This document shows, piece after piece, positions 11,679-23,027 of a stretch of 64,000 bases of DNA. Origin of the DNA: Xestospongia muta. Its lineage: Eukaryota; Porifera; Demospongiae; Haplosclerida; Petrosiidae. How positions within the stretch are numbered: position 1 is the first letter of the stretch; every line of letters begins with the position of its first letter. The notes below the pieces were generated by a model. The model made no database searches and was not told where the DNA came from. It worked only from the letters and a program-made list of their open reading frames with translations. Location of the stretch: contig OY848930.1 of NCBI GenBank assembly GCA_963693285.1, positions 3,100,001-3,164,000 of the forward strand. The letters are read 5' to 3'. The translations under genes and the position numbers were made by a program.

Positions 11679-12681
11679 TCAAGTACATTTAGAGTCATCA
11701 AATTGACAGGGAGGTAAACCTGTGACACCCAATCCTGTAACAGCAAATATAGCACCAGACTGAGGATATTGAGCTAGCTCATCAACAGTAGCATTTTCAG
11801 ATGCAGAGGTCACATAAAGGATGTCATACTTGGGCCCTCCAAAACAACATGATGTTGTCCTTAATGCTGGAATAGTAACTTTCATCAGCTTCTCTCCTGT
11901 TTGTGGATTCCACCTTACAACACCACCTCCATAGAAGCCTGCAATCCACAACATTCCTTCACTATCTCTGCACATACCATCTGGTAGTCCTAGTGAAGGA
12001 TCAGTGGCGTAATCTATAATGACCTTTTGATCAGACAAGCTTCCACTTGTTTCATTATATTTAAATGAATACACTTTCTTAGGTGCTGAGTCAATGTAGT
12101 ACATTGTACTCCAGTCTAAACTCCAAGTGATACCATTAGAAACAGTAATGTCTGGGACATGGTCTTTCATTGTAACTACACAATTGATAAATAATGTATT
12201 ATTTAAGCAGTAATTACCTCCATCATAAGAATACAGCTTGCCCTGTTTCTCTGGTAGAACACCTGGAGCCTCTTCACGACCCATTGTCCCAACCCACAGT
12301 CTACCAATCCTGTCACACTTAGCATCATTGAATCGATTGTCTGGTTTATCAGGTTCCACAGAACACAGTTCCTTCATTTCACCTATAAACAAAACTCACT
12401 GGTACATCATAGTACTTTGATCATACCAGTAATACGATCCACAAGACATATACTCCTCCCAATAACTGCTACAACACATTTACCACTCTTAGAAGGAATA
12501 GCAGCACCCAATGTTCCAGGAAATTGGAAACTCTTGTTAGTACCATCTGCTAAATTGAGAAAATTGATTGATTTGCCATTTATATCCACCCATATCAGTT
12601 CGTTATTGTCACAATCATAATGAGGACCCTCTCCAATTAATGATTTGGTGTCTAACACCACTTTGACTTGGGGATTAGTCA
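11679..12681 (-). CDS. Regucalcin / SMP-30 gluconolactonase-family protein, copy 1
   Basis: The exons are 12,681-12,427, 12,382-12,218 and 12,175-11,679, giving about 305 aa against 299 for mammalian regucalcin. The fold is a six-bladed propeller that binds a divalent metal and opens sugar lactones. The expected ligands are present: Glu in LIGEGPHYD (E18 equivalent), Asn in SNGITWSLDW (N154) and Asp in LPDGMC (D204). The substrate-side Arg/Asn of NRFNDAKCD is also present. The C-terminal TTSCCFGGPKYDILYVTSA and GAIFAVTGLGVTGLPP match the family closely. The first exon opens TG-ACT-AAT directly after an AG acceptor, so the initiator ATG appears to be split by an upstream intron whose first exon I cannot place. 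It is first in a tandem of three and probably cytosolic. Confidence 0.85.
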
Positions 12682-12873
12682 CTGTGACAAAAATGACATG
12701 GAGACCAAAATAAAATGGAATAGTCTTCTTCTAAACTTACTTGTGAATAAACCCTGACTGCCTCCACCTCAGCAGCAAAAATTAATTAAAGATAATTATC
12801 CCCTCCCTCTTTTGAGGAATATTATTCATAGTTACTGAATCACCAAAAAAATCAAACAATATTTCCTAAAATC

Positions 12874-14259
12874 TCAACATTTCGAGTCATCAAATTGACA
12901 AGGAGGTAAACCTGTGACACCCAATCCTGTAACAGCAAATATAGCACCAGAGTGAGGATACTGAGCTAGCTCATCACTTTCAATTCCTGCACACGCACTA
13001 GTCACATACAGAATATCATAGTTGGGTCCTCCAAAGAAACATGATGTTGGTCTGTTTGTTGGAATAGTAGGAATCTGCACCAATTTTTCCCCAGTCTGAG
13101 GATTCCACCTTGTAACACGACCACTTCCAAAGAAGTCTGCAATCCATAGCATACCCTCACTATCTCTACACATACCATCAGGCCATCCTAGCAAAGAATC
13201 ACTAGCATAATCTATTATGAGCTTTTGGTCAGACAAACTCCCTGATGTTTCATCATATTTGGCAGAATATACTTTCTTTGGTGCTGTGTCAATGAAGTAC
13301 ATTGTACTCCAATCTACACTCCAGGCTAGTCCATTGGAACAAGTAATATCAGATACTTGGTCTTTTAGAGTCACTACAACACAATAATCATCCTAATCTC
13401 ATATTCATACGCTGGACAATATAATTACCTCCATCATATGAGTATAATGTTGCTTGTTTATCTCTAAAAACACCAGGAGGATCCTCAAGACCTCTTGTTC
13501 CACACCAAAGTCTTCCCATCCTGTCACACTTAGCTTCATTGAATCGATTATCTGGTTTATCCTCTTCTACAGTACATAGTTCCTTTAAATTACCTGTATA
13601 AATATTTATGTTTGAGCTGTTTGTATGTGTGTAATGAACATGTCCACTGGTAGTATAGCTGGGTCTAGATCTGGACATGCCTGGGTTTGGTATTAGAAGT
13701 AAATTTTAATTTAAATAAGACTTTAGTCTGAGGCTTTTACCTATAGTAAGATTTATGAAAGCATGTGACTTTATTGTCATAGTAACAATGCCACTATTGT
13801 TGCTTCAACTTGCTTGATCTAAACAAAATGATTGACCAATCCCTTATGAATAATTAATTACCCAATAACTCATCCTTGCCAAGTAGAAAGGAAACCCTGC
13901 CTACTATTCATTTTGTTTGGCAACATCACTTTCTACCATATTATAGTTTGTTGCTTAATATAAAGTTAAAATTAAATAGTAAGAGTTGTTATTCTAGCAC
14001 TCACCAGTAACTCGATCCATAAGACAAATCTTCCTCCCAATAAGAGCAACTACATTTTTGCCACTCTGACAAGGAATAGCACTAACTGATGGCTCAGTAA
14101 ATTGAAAACGTCTATTATTTCCATCAGCTAACTTAAGAAAATTGATTGTTTTTGCAAGTACATCTACCCAAATCAGTTCATCATTATTACAATCATAATA
14201 AAGACCCCTGCCAAGCAATGCTTTGGCATCAAACGCCACTTTGACCTCAGGGCTACTCA
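12874..14259 (-). CDS. Regucalcin / SMP-30 family protein, copy 2 (metal-ligand Glu lost)
   Basis: The exons are 14,259-14,005, 13,593-13,429 and 13,373-12,874. Exons one and two have exactly the lengths of copy 1 (255 and 165). The product is about 306 aa. The propeller motifs are intact: NRFNEAKCDRMGRLW, CSNGLAWSVDW, WPDGMCRDSEGMLW, TSCFFGGPNYDILYVTSA. The position equivalent to regucalcin Glu18 reads LLGRGLYYD, so the metal-binding Glu is replaced by Arg (AGG for GAG). The other ligands (Asn154 and Asp204 equivalents) remain. The family link is certain. Loss of lactonase activity is an inference; calcium or scaffold roles remain possible. The first coding exon again starts TG after an AG acceptor. 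Confidence 0.83.
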
Positions 14260-14418
14260 CTGCATGAAGTATAGTTTAATATAGACTCCAAATATAATGT
14301 AGAACTCACTTGGAAGACACTATATGTATCTAAGTCCTTAAACTCTAGGTAAGTTCGTGGCCACACGTTCTAATTAACAATATTCATGAATAATATTAGC
14401 AATAAAGTAACCGCATAA

Positions 14419-16111
14419 TTAATTACAATAACTTGAATCATCAAAAGTACAAGGAGGTAAGCCTGTGATATTTAGTCCTGTCACAGCAAATATAGAGCCA
14501 GAGAGAGGGTATTGAGCCAGCTCATCTGGAGAAGCATTAAATATTGCAGTAGTGACATATAGAATATCATAGTTAGGACCACCAAAACAACATGATGTAG
14601 GTTTTATGACTGGTAAAGTAATCTGCATTAACTTCTTTCCAGTTTTAGGATCCCATCTTGTAACATTCATACCACGGGGTGCTGCTATCCAAAGCATTCC
14701 TTCACTGTCTGTACACATACCATCAGGTATTCCTAACGAAAAATCAATACTATAATCTATTATGACCTTTTGGTCTGACAAACTCCCAGATGTTTCATCG
14801 TATTTAAAAGAATACACTTTCCCAGGTATAGAGTCAATGTAATACATTGTACTCCAGTCTAAACTCCAAGTTATGCCATTAGAGATGTTGATATCAGATA
14901 GATGGTGTTGTAAGGAAACTATAAGGAGAGTCAGAGAGAGAGAAAGAGAGGCAGACAGAGAGAGAAAGAAAGAAAGAGAGAAAGACATAGAGATACACTG
15001 ACAGAATGAGAGATTTTAGATGGCAGTATATATGATCATAAGTTTTGATGCTAAAGATTAAAACATGAAGTGTTACATGAATATTTAACTTATAAAAAAT
15101 ATAATACTTATGTCAAAAAAACACTGCTAATTCAAACCTTATTAACAATAAGATAGCTATATTAACTACACAATTTAGCAAGCAATGCACTAATAAAATT
15201 TTGTGTCATAGCTAAAGAAATCTTATGAAGCTATAACCAAAAGATTATTAGACTAGGTCAAAGGTCACTAATAACATAAACTATCTAATTAATTATACAG
15301 CCTCTTTTGTAGTTAAATTTGACCTTTATTTTTCAATCACTAATTTATCTTTTTATCTTTTATCTGACTTAAAAACACACCAAGATACTTACTAATAATT
15401 TCTGATCATGTAATGTCAGGTCCATGTCATTGTCTAGCTATTATTATTAAAAAGTTATCAATGAACAAAAAGTATGTGGCAGTACTTATATTTAAAATTT
15501 GTAAGAGCTTTTATTATTTTTGTGAGCTATGAATAAAGCTGTGGAAGCGATTATATAAATACTAAAACATGATATGTGAAAACCTCGATCAAAGTGATTT
15601 GCAAGGTCAGATTTAACTTTACAGGCTTTGAAATGTCATGATTACCTCCATTAAAGGAATATAAATTTCCACATTTCTCTAACAAGACATTGTCTAGACC
15701 CAATGTTCCAGCCCAAAGCCTTCCCATCCTGTCACACTTAGCATCATTAAATCTGTTGTATGGTTTATCAGGTTCCACTGAACTCAGCTCCTTCATTTCA
15801 CCTATAGAATTGAAAGTAAACAATAACAATCACATTAATTACTATTGTACAATTACCAGTAACACGATCCACAAGACAAATCTTCTTTCCAATAAGAGCC
15901 ACAATATTTTTGCCACTTTTACAAGGAATAGCAGCACTTACTGTTTCAGGAAACTGGAAACTCCTATTATTGCCATCAGCTAACTTAAGAAAATTGATCG
16001 ATTTACCATCTATATCCACCCATATCAGTTCATTATTATCATGATCATAATAGGGGGCTTCTCCTAAGGAAGCTTTAGCTTCCAACACAACATTTATTTG
16101 AGGTGTACTCA
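14419..16111 (-). CDS. Regucalcin / SMP-30 family protein, copy 3
   Basis: The exons are 16,111-15,857 (255), 15,801-15,646 (156, nine bases shorter than its paralogs) and 14,918-14,419, giving about 303 aa. The ligand Glu is present (SLGEAPYYDHDNNELIW), as are Asn (ISNGITWSLDW) and Asp (IPDGMCTDSEGMLW). The short second exon lacks three residues in the EEAPGVL-type loop. The second intron is 727 bases and includes a GA-rich run at 14,922-14,990. The gene is divergently placed from a beta-helix relic at 16,933, with a conserved promoter block in between. It starts TG after an AG acceptor, as in copies 1 and 2. Confidence 0.84.
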
Positions 16112-16390
16112 CTATTAAAGAACAATAAACAATATACATAAATAAAAATGCTAACTTTGAGCAGAAGGGGAGGTGGTCAGGAAAAATGAGGGGAGTGGCT
16201 AAAATAACTCGCAGCCGTATAACCTATATATAACATGATAGCTGTATTCATCATACATGAAGTACATGATCAAGATGCTAAATGAAATTTGACTTAATTA
16301 TTTTGTTTTGATGATTAGTAAGCATATGCTGCATTAGCCATTTTGATATTTCATGTTTCCTATACTTTAAAGTTTACTTTAAAAATATGA
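16112..16390. promoter_or_regulatory. Duplicated intergenic block upstream of regucalcin (copy a)
   Basis: This holds the words AGAAGGGGAGGTGGTCA and GGGGAGTGGCTAAAATAACT, followed by a GATCAAGATGCTAAATGAAAT segment and TTCATGTTTCCTAT. The same order recurs at about 28,340-28,600, 39,985-40,240 and 48,415-48,520, each time beside regucalcin exon 1 or where it should be. Conservation and position suggest a shared promoter or 5' exon of the divergent gene pair. This is inference from duplication, not from a known site. Confidence 0.5.
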
Positions 16391-16932
16391 TTCATTTACC
16401 TAAAAGCAACATATAGTATGTCTCAAACTCATTACTTAATTTATAGCTACTACGGCAATAATTAAAGACTATACACTAGTTTATATTACATATAAAATAT
16501 TAGACTTAAAATAATCCTATATATATATATACATGTCTTACATATTGTTTAGATAAAATTACAAATAAACTGATGATAGTGTTGTCTTTAGCATTAGTTA
16601 GCATATTTTGTCATGAACATACTGGGTATTTACTAACAGTTGTCTTTATGTAATATTCCTGAGGTAGAGCAGTTATACAAGCAGAACTTCTAAAATATAT
16701 CAAAGATTTATATCAAAGAGTGGAGAGATCTGTGAATGATTTTGTTAATTCAGCCATCGAATTTTATTTAAATAATCAATAAGCATAATCTATCATGTAG
16801 AGTGATATATAATAGGTTGTAATATTTTGTAAGCACTATATTTTTAGAGTGTAGTTGCAAACATACATGTAGGTTATAGATCAATATTAATTAATAACAG
16901 TCATTGTTCCCTGTAGTATATTGTTATAAAAC

Positions 16933-17210
16933 AATGACATCACTTCATAGTATGATATTGGTTATAATTGTTATTGATTTTTTAAACCACTTTCTACTCA
17001 TATTGTCCAAATTAATACAAGTAGTCAACTTTGGTTCTGGTTATGTAGTGATAATATACCACTGCAAAATAACTTGACACTTCATTTGACACAAAGTAAC
17101 TACATACTTCATAACATGACCTTCTGTATTATTGAAAATGTTAGTAATGTTACATTACATTAAAAGGAGTGGGATCCAATGGGTCTCTTGAAACATTTTC
17201 TGTATCAGCA
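16933..17210 (+). pseudogene. Beta-helix receptor relic, copy A (5' end only)
   Basis: It starts ATGACATCACTTCATAG, matching the start of the intact gene at 41,757, and follows it for about 270 bases (VQINTSSQLWFWLC-like, NLTLHLTQSNYILHNMTF-like). A frameshift near the signal peptide and a short duplication at GTTACATTACATTAAAAGG break it. Similarity stops near 17,210. It faces away from regucalcin copy 3. Confidence 0.75.
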
Positions 17211-18180
17211 ATTTTCACAAAGTAGCATTACAACAATCTTTCATTGAAATGGTAGATTATAAGGAGTTAGAATGGCCTATCTTAAATAAATATTTAAAAC
17301 AGTTAATTGATGATAGCCAAAGAGAAGAAATCATTCTTTCATTTACTAGTGTAGTGTTGAGAATATCACACTTTTTCATGTTCATTCAATTGGCTTATAT
17401 TAATTGACAATAATGTATCCTTTTTTACAGAAAGTTGATAGACTAGTTCAATGAATTAAAGGTGGACAAGGCAATATCTGTCCCAAACTTGTGTCTTACA
17501 CAATGGCATGTCATGTTATATTTTACTAATGCTGCTACCTATCTTATGAAGTAGGTGTGAAATGTATTGTTTGCCAGAATATTTTGTGTTCTCTTATGCC
17601 ATACATTTTCGAATAGTTGATAAAAATTAAATTCACTTAAGTTTGTGCTATCAAACTAATCCTCCTTCGTTTAAAGTTTCCATTGGTTGTCCAAATATGC
17701 TTGAGAGATGTTGACTGTTAGGATCATAAGACATTCTGTGCCCACTCTATAGTCACACAACACCGAGATTTGCAATGCACAATGTCGTATAATGATGATG
17801 ATTTTAACTCCAATGAACACAATTATATATCTTTAATGGAAGCAATGCATACTATGTGTCCTTTAAATTAAACTTTGTGTCATATTTCTTCCAACTTCAT
17901 GACTTCATAACAACAGATGCCAAATTAGTTTACACAGTTACATTTGTTTGTACCTGCTACGTCAGCTCACTTCTAGCTGTGATATGGATTACCACAACTA
18001 GAAGTCAATGTAGTACTGTCTTCATAGTATATAGCTCTAGGCTTGAAGAAATTATTCCTCAAAATATACCTATTATTCTATTATATTATTGCAAAGACTG
18101 TGACTGACAAATATCCTATTCCTATTCACAGTTTGCCAGTAGTTGCTGTCAATTGTCTACATTATAAAGAACTAGTTGTC
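17211..18180. other. Spacer with possible unrecognised coding relic
   Basis: On plus at 17,252 there is MVDYKELEWPILNKYLKQLI, then DDSQREEIILSFTS, and after an AG acceptor at 17,430 KVDRLVQ followed by a stop and KGGQGNICPKL. These look like decayed exons of a gene I do not recognise. The remainder is AT-rich with no supported feature. Confidence 0.25.
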
Positions 18181-18185
18181 AATAC

Positions 18186-18300
18186 TGTTATCAGATCTTG
18201 CTATGTCTGTTACACCAAAGTATGACCAGTTAATAAAATTACTAGATACTCCAGTCAATTGACAAACGTTTTGTCACTTCTGAATTATGTATTATTTATA
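18186..18300 (+). pseudogene. Partial duplicate of the death/ankyrin gene's first exon
   Basis: About 90 bases match 18,590-18,665. Shared words include GCTATGTCTGTTA, CCAAAGTATGACCAGTTAAT and ATTACTAGATACTC. A TGG to TGA change (Trp to stop) and a frameshift follow. It lies 390 bases upstream of the real first exon, in the same orientation. Confidence 0.7.
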
Positions 18301-18405
18301 CTCATGTCATAATTAATTCAACAGACCCTCAGTGCATCTTAACCGTCGTATCACTTAACTCATTTTATTTATTCTATCTTTTATTTTTTTTGCACTGTAA
18401 AGCTA

Positions 18406-18467
<62 letters not shown>

Positions 18468-18480
18468 CATAATAATAATA
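18406..18480. repeat. (AAT)n microsatellite
   Basis: About 24 AAT units with one C interruption, about 100 bases upstream of the death/ankyrin gene. Confidence 0.9.
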
Positions 18481-18575
18481 ATTAAGGGGTGTGGTTAGCA
18501 ATATCCTTGCTACGTATTGTCAGGAAGTTTGAAGTGCTGACTCATTTGTGACCCTTACTTTTACAGTTGTTAATA

Positions 18576-21500
18576 ATGTCGTTAGATCCTGCTATGTCTG
18601 TTAGACCAAAGTATGACCAGTTAATAGAATTACTAGATACTCTAGTCAATTGGCAAAAGTTTGGCACTTTCCTACCTGGAATTAAGAGTGAGCATATCCA
18701 AGTATTAGAGCGCGATAAGAAGGAGAATGATCTTCAAAAAGGTGCTCTTTTTTCAAAATGGCTCAGTCTTCATCCTGAGGCATCATGGCAGGACGTGCTG
18801 TTTGCACTAGAAAAGTCACAAGAATATTCTCTTGCTTCAAGAGTATATCAAAAACTTAACACAACTTTATCTACAGCTTCAACTATTTCTCAATGTATGT
18901 TAAAATATCATTGTAACAATTTCAAATAATGATTATGTCATCTCTTCACATAGGTCCTCGAGAACTTGTAAAAACAGTTGTGTTAGAGAATGAAAGGAAA
19001 GAAGAAGAACTTCAAACATCTTTAGAACACCTTGATAAAAACTTTAGTGTGTTAATGATAGCTATTCGATCGGCTCTAGATCATAAACTACAACATCAAC
19101 AACTTGTACTAGTGGACTTTATTAGATGGATTGAACATCGAATGAACTGGGTTGGGGAACTTAGTAACGTCATGGACTTAAATGAGCTTCTTAAGAAGCT
19201 ACATCCATATTTTGACTTCTTAGACTGTGGCTTGATTGTGGATATGAGCGAACAGTTTCTTAATGATGAATGCTTTGGAGACAAGGACCTTGTCGGTCAA
19301 CTTAAAAAACATAAGGTTAAGTGTAAAAATCTTCGTTCTTCGTCTACAGTAAAACAGCTCAGAGATGACCTTAAAAAGATATACTTTCCACATCATACAA
19401 ATCCATCAAACATGCCTCAAATCTATATTGCATTAAACAGTACATGGGATGAAGTGAATATTAAACAACTTTATCTGCTAATAGGACATCTACTACCTCA
19501 CAAGTCAAAACAGTCTATTTTGAAACATATAGAGATTCATGCAGGCTCAGTTATCATTAAGTACATTGTTAATGAATCAAGCGCTGAATGTCTTATAGCT
19601 TATGCTCAAAGCAAGCTACAATTTATGCGTCTTGTTGGTATCTTTGGTCTAATAATTAATGGTGAACGTATTCTGAAAGAAGATGAGAATATGAACTTTA
19701 CTTTTAAGTTAGCTCTTCTTCAAGCAGCAAATGTTGGTCATTATGAAGCCGTACAATTTCTCCTCAAGTTAGGAGATAATGTTAACGTCAAAGATATTAA
19801 AGGTCAGACTGCCCTAATGATAGCTAGTCAAAAAGGTCATATGCAGGTCATTGAGTGTCTACTCAAAGAGCATGCAGATGTTAATATTCAGACTAATGAT
19901 GGATGGACTGCCCTGATGATAGCTAGTCACTATGCTCATACCCAGCTCATTGAACAGCTACTCAAAGAGAATGCAGACATTAACACTCAGACCAATAATG
20001 GATGGACTGCTTTAATGCTAGCTAGTGAAAATGGTCATACCCAGGTCGTTGAACAACTACTAAAAGAGTATGCAGATGTTAATCTTCAGGACAAAGAAGG
20101 CGTGACTGCCCTGATGCTAGCTAGTGAAAATGGTCATACCCAGGTAGTTGAACAACTACTCAAAGAGAATACAGACATTAACACTCAGACCAATGATGGA
20201 TGGACTGCTCTAATGATAGCTAGTCAAAATCGTCATATAGAGGTCGTTGAGCAACTACTCAAAGAGCATGCAGATGTTAATCTTCAGAACAAAGAGGGCA
20301 CGTCTTCCCTGATACTAGCTAGTCAAAGTGGTCATACCCAGGTCGTTGAACAACTACTAAAAGAGTATGCAGATGTTAATCTTCAGAACAAAGAGGGCAC
20401 GTCTTCCCTGATACTAGCTAGTGAAAATGGTCATACCCAGGTCGTTGAACAACTACTCAAAGAGAATGCAGACGTTAATCTTCAGAACAAAGAAGACATG
20501 GCTGCCCTGATGCTAGCTAGTGAAAATGGTCATACCCAGGTAGTTGAACAACTACTCAAAGAGTATGCAGATGTTAATCTTCAGGACAAAGAAGGCATGA
20601 CTGCTCTGATGCTAGCTAGTGAAAATGGTCATACCCAGGTCGTTGAACAACTACTCAAAGAGTATGCAGATGTTAATCTTCAGGACAAAGAAGGTGTGAC
20701 TGCCCTGATGCTAGCTAGTCAAAATGGTCATACCCAGGTAGTTAAACAACTACTCAAAGAGAATGCAGACATTAACACTCAGACCAATGATGGATGGACT
20801 GCTCTAATGCTAGCTAGTCAAAATTGTCATATAGAGGTCGTTGAGCAACTACTTAAAGAGCATGCAGATGTTAATCTTCAGAACAAAGAAGGCACGACTT
20901 CTCTAATGCTAGCTAGTCAAAGTGGTCATACCCAGGTCGTTGAACAACTACTCAAAGAGCATGCAGTTGTTAATCGTCAGCACAAAGAAGGCGTGACTGC
21001 CCTGATGCTAGCTAGTCGAAATGATCATATCAAGGTTGTTGAACAACTACTCAAAGAGGATGCAGACGTTAATATTCAGAACAAAAAAGGTGTAACAGCC
21101 CTGATGCTAGCTAGTGAAAATGGTCATACTGAGGTTGTTGAAGCAATTGTAAAAGAGCTTGTTGACATTGATGTAAAGATGAGAGGTGGTGGATACACTG
21201 CTCTAATGTTAGCCAGTATTAAAGGGCATGTTGAAGTAGCTGATTGTTTACTACAGTCATTTGCAGATCCTCATATAATAGCATACAATGGACTAACGGC
21301 ATTTTCATTAGCTGCTTTTAATGGTAACAGAGACCTTGTTCATATAATCTTAGACAAAGGAGAACCTACTACTGATGAGATTGAAAAAGCAGTAATAACA
21401 TCATGTTATGGTGGTCACCCTAGTCTCATTACCATTCTCTCAAACAAACTCACACATCTTACTGTTGACCAGAAAGAACTACTAGACTCATGTGTTAAAG

Positions 21501-22057
21501 GAGATGTAGATGCAGTCATACGGAAGACATTAGATAGTTCGGATCTAGATACTCCACTGGTACTTGGTCTCACTCCACTCATGGTAGCTTCATCATGTGG
21601 ACATGTTGATATAGTGGATGTTCTTATACAAGCTGGAGCTAATGTCAACAAACAAGAAAGTCATTTTGGATTCACTCCTTTGTTCTTTGCAGTACAAAGT
21701 AGTAAATCATCTTTAATAACAGAGACACTTTTAATGTATGGTGCTCATCCTAATATTATCGCTGACAACAATACACCATTGGATATAGCTATTGACATTA
21801 AAGAAGAAACCATTAGTAAGATACTAATTAACTATGGAGGTCAAACAAGATCACAATTACATCGAAAAAAACAATCTGAATTTTCAGAACTTCTGTCATC
21901 ATTACCAACATTACGTCAAGAAGTCATGACCAAATCATTATTAACAATAGATGATATAACAATGTATGAAGTGTCAAGTTATACTCTTAAGAAGGAGGTA
22001 AAGGTAGAGTCTTTAGAAAAACAAAGTTTTACGTCTTTAAACAAGCCCATGACTTAA
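18576..22057 (+). CDS. Death-fold plus ankyrin-repeat protein (2 exons, about 1,140 aa)
   Basis: Exon 1 is 18,576-18,894 and exon 2 is 18,954-22,057, joined in phase 1 across a 59-base intron. I take the ATG at 18,576 (MSLDPAMSVRPKYDQL). Residues 10-100 resemble a death-domain helical bundle (LPGIKSEHIQVLERD, WLSLHPEASWQDVLFALE). A helical region of about 250 residues without a known motif follows. About 20 ankyrin repeats then run from about residue 350 to 1,080, with consensus TALMLASENGHTQVVEQLLK plus EYADVNLQDKEG. Repeats 2-14 are nearly identical at DNA level. Later repeats are diverged, and a non-ankyrin spacer falls near residue 960. No NACHT or kinase is seen. It is likely an intracellular adaptor; partners are unknown. 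An AG acceptor just before the ATG suggests an upstream non-coding exon. Confidence 0.85.
19800..21170 (+). repeat. 99-bp ankyrin tandem array with a 594-bp higher-order unit
   Basis: Thirteen or so 99-bp units encode 33-residue ankyrin repeats. The unit with AATGATGGATGGACTGCTCT and a following CGTCATATAGAGG / TGTCATATAGAGG occurs at 20,191 and again at 20,785. The spacing is exactly 594 bases, or six units. This indicates a recent duplication of a six-repeat block. Confidence 0.85.
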
Positions 22058-23020
22058 ACTCTCGGAAAGTCTTAGATAAACCATTGTAAAAAAGACAACA
22101 AGAAAGTAGTCAAAGAAACACACCTTATTGCTAAATAGTGATTTTGTAATTACTAGACTTATACTGTACCTTACACAATTTTGTTTTGCTAAATTATTAT
22201 CAATGAACGTGTGTTTTCATTTGCAATATTAATTTACTGTATTTATACAAAACTGTTTTTTGAAGTGTCTTAACAGTGATCCCCTTCACAAATAAGGTCA
22301 CACTTTTGTATTGGTTATATTACCAGACTGTATTGCAGATACAATATGTGCTGTGATGTCACACAGTCACAAGTTGAAGGGCTACATGTCTGAGGGTTGT
22401 ATATGTCACACTATACTGTCTGTATGTACAATATAACATAAAGTGTGTTGGGTGATAACTCATTTACAATAGCTATTCAAAACACCATTACAGTCCTGTA
22501 TGTGATATAATATTGTGATGTTAGCCCTGTATCTGATGAAGTAGTGTGATGTCATTTTATCAAGTCTTAGTGCCATGCAATTTGTAGTTTTGAATATGAT
22601 GTCATGTCATGAACATGTAGATACAAAGCCTACCAGTAATTTAAGTATCTATGATTTTAGACTCTCACTGAAGAAAATACAGTACATATATATATAAAAG
22701 AGCTGGCCATTGATATATTACTAATCACAAATTAGAAGTGTTATGAGCTATCATTAACTATATATGCATGCAGCTCATACTTATCCTAGTATTCTCCATC
22801 CTATTTACTGTTACCCTCTATGTAGGACAGTATACATATATTTAATATTGTCAGCATTACATGTACTATACCTGGTAATGGTAGTATGTGTTGTATCAAT
22901 AACTGCTGGTTTCTGACTCTATATAGTCACAAATAACTACATGTCTGATAGTCTGCAATGTTATTTTTTATCAATTAACCTGTAATAACAAGTAGGTGTG
23001 ACTAATTATATAATAAATTA
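22058..23020. other. Intergenic
   Basis: AT-rich. Near 22,255-22,310 a fragment (TGTCTTAACAGTGATCCCCT, then TCACAAATAAGGTCACA) matches the hairpin MITE of 29,505-29,745. No coding signal seen. Confidence 0.45.
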
Positions 23021-23027
23021 TAGATAA

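Noticed and set aside
19800..21170. CRISPR-like regularly spaced repeats
   Set aside because: The 99-bp period is in frame and encodes canonical ankyrin repeats. There are no unique spacers.
21415..21651. Minus-strand open frame within the ankyrin gene
   Set aside because: Shadow of the conserved coding strand. No independent signal.
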